This document shows, piece after piece, positions 6,842-8,839 of a stretch of 8,839 nucleotides of DNA. Position 1 is the stretch's first letter. Every line of letters begins with the position of its first letter. This stretch comes from an archaeon. Its GTDB lineage: Archaea > Asgardarchaeota > Hermodarchaeia > Hermodarchaeales > Hermodarchaeaceae. The stretch lies in contig JABXGV010000127.1 in assembly GCA_016550485.1 (NCBI GenBank), positions 1 to 8,839 on the forward strand, written 5' to 3'. The notes beneath the pieces are model-generated. The model was not told the DNA's origin and did not search any database. It saw only the letters and a program-made list of their open reading frames with translations. Position numbers and translations under genes: made by a program.

Positions 6842-6936
6842 ACGATTCATCGCAGGCTTCTTGGAAGATGCGAAATTAGATAAGGCTGTAATCGTTAAAT
6901 TCTGATAACTTACTCTCTTGTGGGCAACTCGGGGGC
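6842..6936 (+). repeat. Conserved upstream block, copy 3 (before peptidase gene 3)
   Basis: Third copy of the block, from ACGATTCATCG through TTGGAAGATGCG to the core AAATTAGATAAGGCT (6873-6887), again ending exactly 102 bases before the GTG start (6990). The tail TTAAATTCTGATAACTTAC and GGGCAACTCGG matches copy 2. The core preceded by CGAAA resembles an archaeal BRE/TATA combination, so a promoter is the simplest reading. Confidence 0.65.
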
Positions 6937-6989
6937 AGTATCGCTCTCAATAATCTTGTTATATCATGACCACAGGGAGTAAAATATAG

Positions 6990-8839
6990 GTGAGGACAAT
7001 TCGGAAAACACCTCTTCTCTTAATCCTCTGCTCTCTCGGACTGATACTCACAGTTAACATCGCACCAATAACACCTCTATCCGCCACTCACGGTTTAACC
7101 AATGATTTTCTTCAGAGTCCTCGATCATCAACATCTCCTGTTGCCTTGAATGTACCTAAACCGCCACCTACAGAAACGGCAGCAATAATCGTTCAGAACT
7201 CAATCTACGCCAGTATCACCGCAGCCGTCACCCAGTATCGCCAAGACCTAAACGATTCAGGCTACAACACAATACTCTACACAACAGCACTGACTACTGC
7301 CCAACAAATCAAAGGCAATCTCACATACTGGTACAACACCATCTCCAACTTTGTTGGGGCAGTGTTAATTGGGCGTCTCCCATTCGCCCAGTTCTACCAC
7401 CCAGCCGCAACTGGATTTAGTGCAGAGACCTTCATCTGCGACCTCTATTTAGAGGATCTCGATGGCCTCTGGTGGGACATCAACCCCGCCGATGGCGTCT
7501 ACGACAAACACAACGCCTCAATGGGCGCTGATGTCTACCCCGAAATTTTCATCGGTCGCATCGACCCTCTATGCCTTGTAACGGGAACCATTTCAGGTCC
7601 TGGAGGCACCGATGTTGATTACTTGAATCTCTACTTCGCACGCCTTCACACCTACCGGACAGGTGGTGTCCAACGGCAACGCCAAGCTCTGTCCTACGTC
7701 GATGATGACTGGATTCCCTGGGCAGTTACATACGATTCAGCAGTCAAGATGGCCTACTCGACCACCACACTGGTCTACACCCCCGGGACGACAACTACCG
7801 CTGCCGACTGGTTGAACACTAGGCTCTCCTCAAACTACCAGTGGACCCACCTTTGTGCTCACAGTTCAGCGACAACCCACTTCTTCGGCCCCGGTGGGGT
7901 TGGTGAGGGAACAGCGACTTCGACCCAAATCGCGAATGTACCACCTGCCTTCAACTTCTACAACCTCTTCTGCTGCCACGGTGCAGACTGGGCTGTCAGC
8001 GACAACCTGGCAGTGACCTATCTCTTCAACAGCTCCTATAGTATTGGTGTCGTTGGAAGCGCCAAGACTGGTGGAATGCTCGGCAACAGCGACTTCTATA
8101 CTCCGCTTGGTCAAAACAGCACCCTTGGTGAAAGCCTCCAAAACTGGTTCTCCAACCAACTCAATACTGGGGGTGCGGGAGGCAGTTTGTTCCTTGAATG
8201 GTTCTATGGCATGAACATCGTTGGGGATCCATTCGTTTCAATCTGGTACGACAACACTGTACTTCCTCCAGTAATCTCGTCATTGACACACAGCCCAGGT
8301 ATCTGGTCCTCGATAACACAGGCTCAGCTTAACTGGACAGTACCCGCAGACGTTAATGGCATTGTCGGCTACTACTACATTATAGATCAGAGTCCCTCAA
8401 CGATTCCCACAGCTGGTACAGGTACCTACACGCTAACCAACGGTACCCTCTCTCCACAGTTAGCTGATGGGACATGGTACCTTCATGTTGTGGCGAAAGA
8501 TGGCGCTGGAAATGTGGGAACAGTAGCTGGTCACTTTCAAGTAGATGTAGACACTACGGGTCCATCAGTGCAAATCACAGCACCCACCTCTGGCTCTGTG
8601 ATAACAAATGACTTTGTCCAACTCAGTTGGACTGCGACTGATGTTGGGTCTGGCTACCAGCAGGCTCAAATCAAGTTGGACGGTACACTCATCGCTACAG
8701 TTACTAATTACAGCATCACAGTTACGGGGCTTACTAACGGCTCTCATACTCTCAACGTCACCGCTTCAGATGCCTTGGGTAACACTGGATTCAAACACGT
8801 AACCTTTTCAGTGAATTTAGGTACTACTACGCCTCCACC
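6990..8839 (+). CDS. Secreted gingipain-like (C25 family) peptidase with two Ig-like domains, gene 3 (partial, runs off the window)
   Basis: An open frame of 616 codons plus two bases runs from a GTG to the window edge with no stop, so the 3' end is missing. The GTG and the 20 bases around it match gene 2, and GGGAG lies ten bases upstream. The signal peptide (RTIRK, LLLILCSLGLILTV) is followed by a variable linker ending in PKPPPTET. The C25-like domain runs to about residue 425, with LIGRLP, DLYLEDLDG, YPEIFIGRIDP, YRTGGVQRQ and YVDDDW. The probable catalytic His291 is in HLCAHSS and Cys329 in FYNLFCCHGADW. About five extra residues (GPGGTD) sit after the VGR-like motif compared with genes 1 and 2. 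An FN3-like domain (about 426-520) and an Ig-like domain starting GPSVQITAPTSG (about 524-611) follow. By comparison with gene 2, only the short Pro-rich linker and anchor or sorting tail should be missing. Confidence 0.85.
   Translation, partial: MRTIRKTPLLLILCSLGLILTVNIAPITPLSATHGLTNDFLQSPRSSTSPVALNVPKPPPTETAAIIVQNSIYASITAAVTQYRQDLNDSGYNTILYTTALTTAQQIKGNLTYWYNTISNFVGAVLIGRLPFAQFYHPAATGFSAETFICDLYLEDLDGLWWDINPADGVYDKHNASMGADVYPEIFIGRIDPLCLVTGTISGPGGTDVDYLNLYFARLHTYRTGGVQRQRQALSYVDDDWIPWAVTYDSAVKMAYSTTTLVYTPGTTTTAADWLNTRLSSNYQWTHLCAHSSATTHFFGPGGVGEGTATSTQIANVPPAFNFYNLFCCHGADWAVSDNLAVTYLFNSSYSIGVVGSAKTGGMLGNSDFYTPLGQNSTLGESLQNWFSNQLNTGGAGGSLFLEWFYGMNIVGDPFVSIWYDNTVLPPVISSLTHSPGIWSSITQAQLNWTVPADVNGIVGYYYIIDQSPSTIPTAGTGTYTLTNGTLSPQLADGTWYLHVVAKDGAGNVGTVAGHFQVDVDTTGPSVQITAPTSGSVITNDFVQLSWTATDVGSGYQQAQIKLDGTLIATVTNYSITVTGLTNGSHTLNVTASDALGNTGFKHVTFSVNLGTTTPP

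Noticed and set aside
6981..6988. AAAATATA just before the gene 3 start as a TATA box
   Set aside because: A transcript from here would begin after the GTG and cut into the signal peptide, with no good downstream start. The AT-rich spacer between GGGAG and GTG explains it better.
7866..8159. Minus-strand open frame in the peptidase gene 3 region
   Set aside because: The plus-strand frame here is open from 6990 to the window edge and aligns with genes 1 and 2, so the minus frame is a shadow.
2947..8839. Mobile element or phage origin of the repeated unit
   Set aside because: There is no transposase, integrase or terminal inverted repeat. The repeats are coding paralogues with their own control regions, which tandem duplication explains.

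Overview
The window looks archaeal, from a mesophile-like genome of intermediate GC content. The evidence is a complete archaeal transcription factor B gene, TATA-type promoters with short leaders, a stand-alone gelsolin-like protein, and secreted proteins with an archaeal-style C-terminal sorting or anchor tail. Secreted gingipain-like (C25) peptidases have been reported from uncultured sediment archaea such as Bathyarchaeia (MCG) and the MBG-D Thermoplasmata. Gelsolin-like proteins are best known from Asgard archaea. I lean towards a TACK or Asgard sediment archaeon but cannot fix the lineage from this window alone.

Layout. Positions 38-1084 (minus) encode a uroporphyrinogen-decarboxylase-fold methyltransferase of the MtaA/MtbA type with a His-x-Cys...Cys zinc site. 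A divergent intergenic region carries a promoter for it and one for a 109-residue gelsolin-like protein (1264-1593, plus). A transcription factor B gene follows (about 1819-2775, plus). From 2947 to the window edge there are three tandem, same-strand paralogues: 2947-4611, 4844-6775, and one cut by the edge (6990 to beyond 8839). Each has a signal peptide, a caspase/gingipain-like (C25) domain with a conserved His/Cys pair, an FN3/Ig-like domain (genes 2 and 3 add a second one), and, where the end is visible, a membrane anchor or sorting tail.

How the parts fit. The three secreted genes look like separate transcription units. Each is preceded by a similar block of about 95 bp holding the core AARTTAGATAARGCT, 102-108 bases before its GTG start. 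Genes 1 and 2 are each followed by a hairpin plus T-tract. This suggests a co-regulated, expanding family of cell-surface peptidases, probably for breaking down external protein. Gene 3 is a mosaic: its upstream region, signal peptide and C-terminal half resemble gene 2, while its catalytic core resembles gene 1, which suggests gene conversion. The methyltransferase, gelsolin-like and TFB genes have their own promoter-like sequences and no visible functional link to the peptidases, although the TFB gene lies directly upstream of the array.

No tRNA, rRNA, CRISPR array or insertion sequence was seen. No gene-free stretch exceeds 300 bases.
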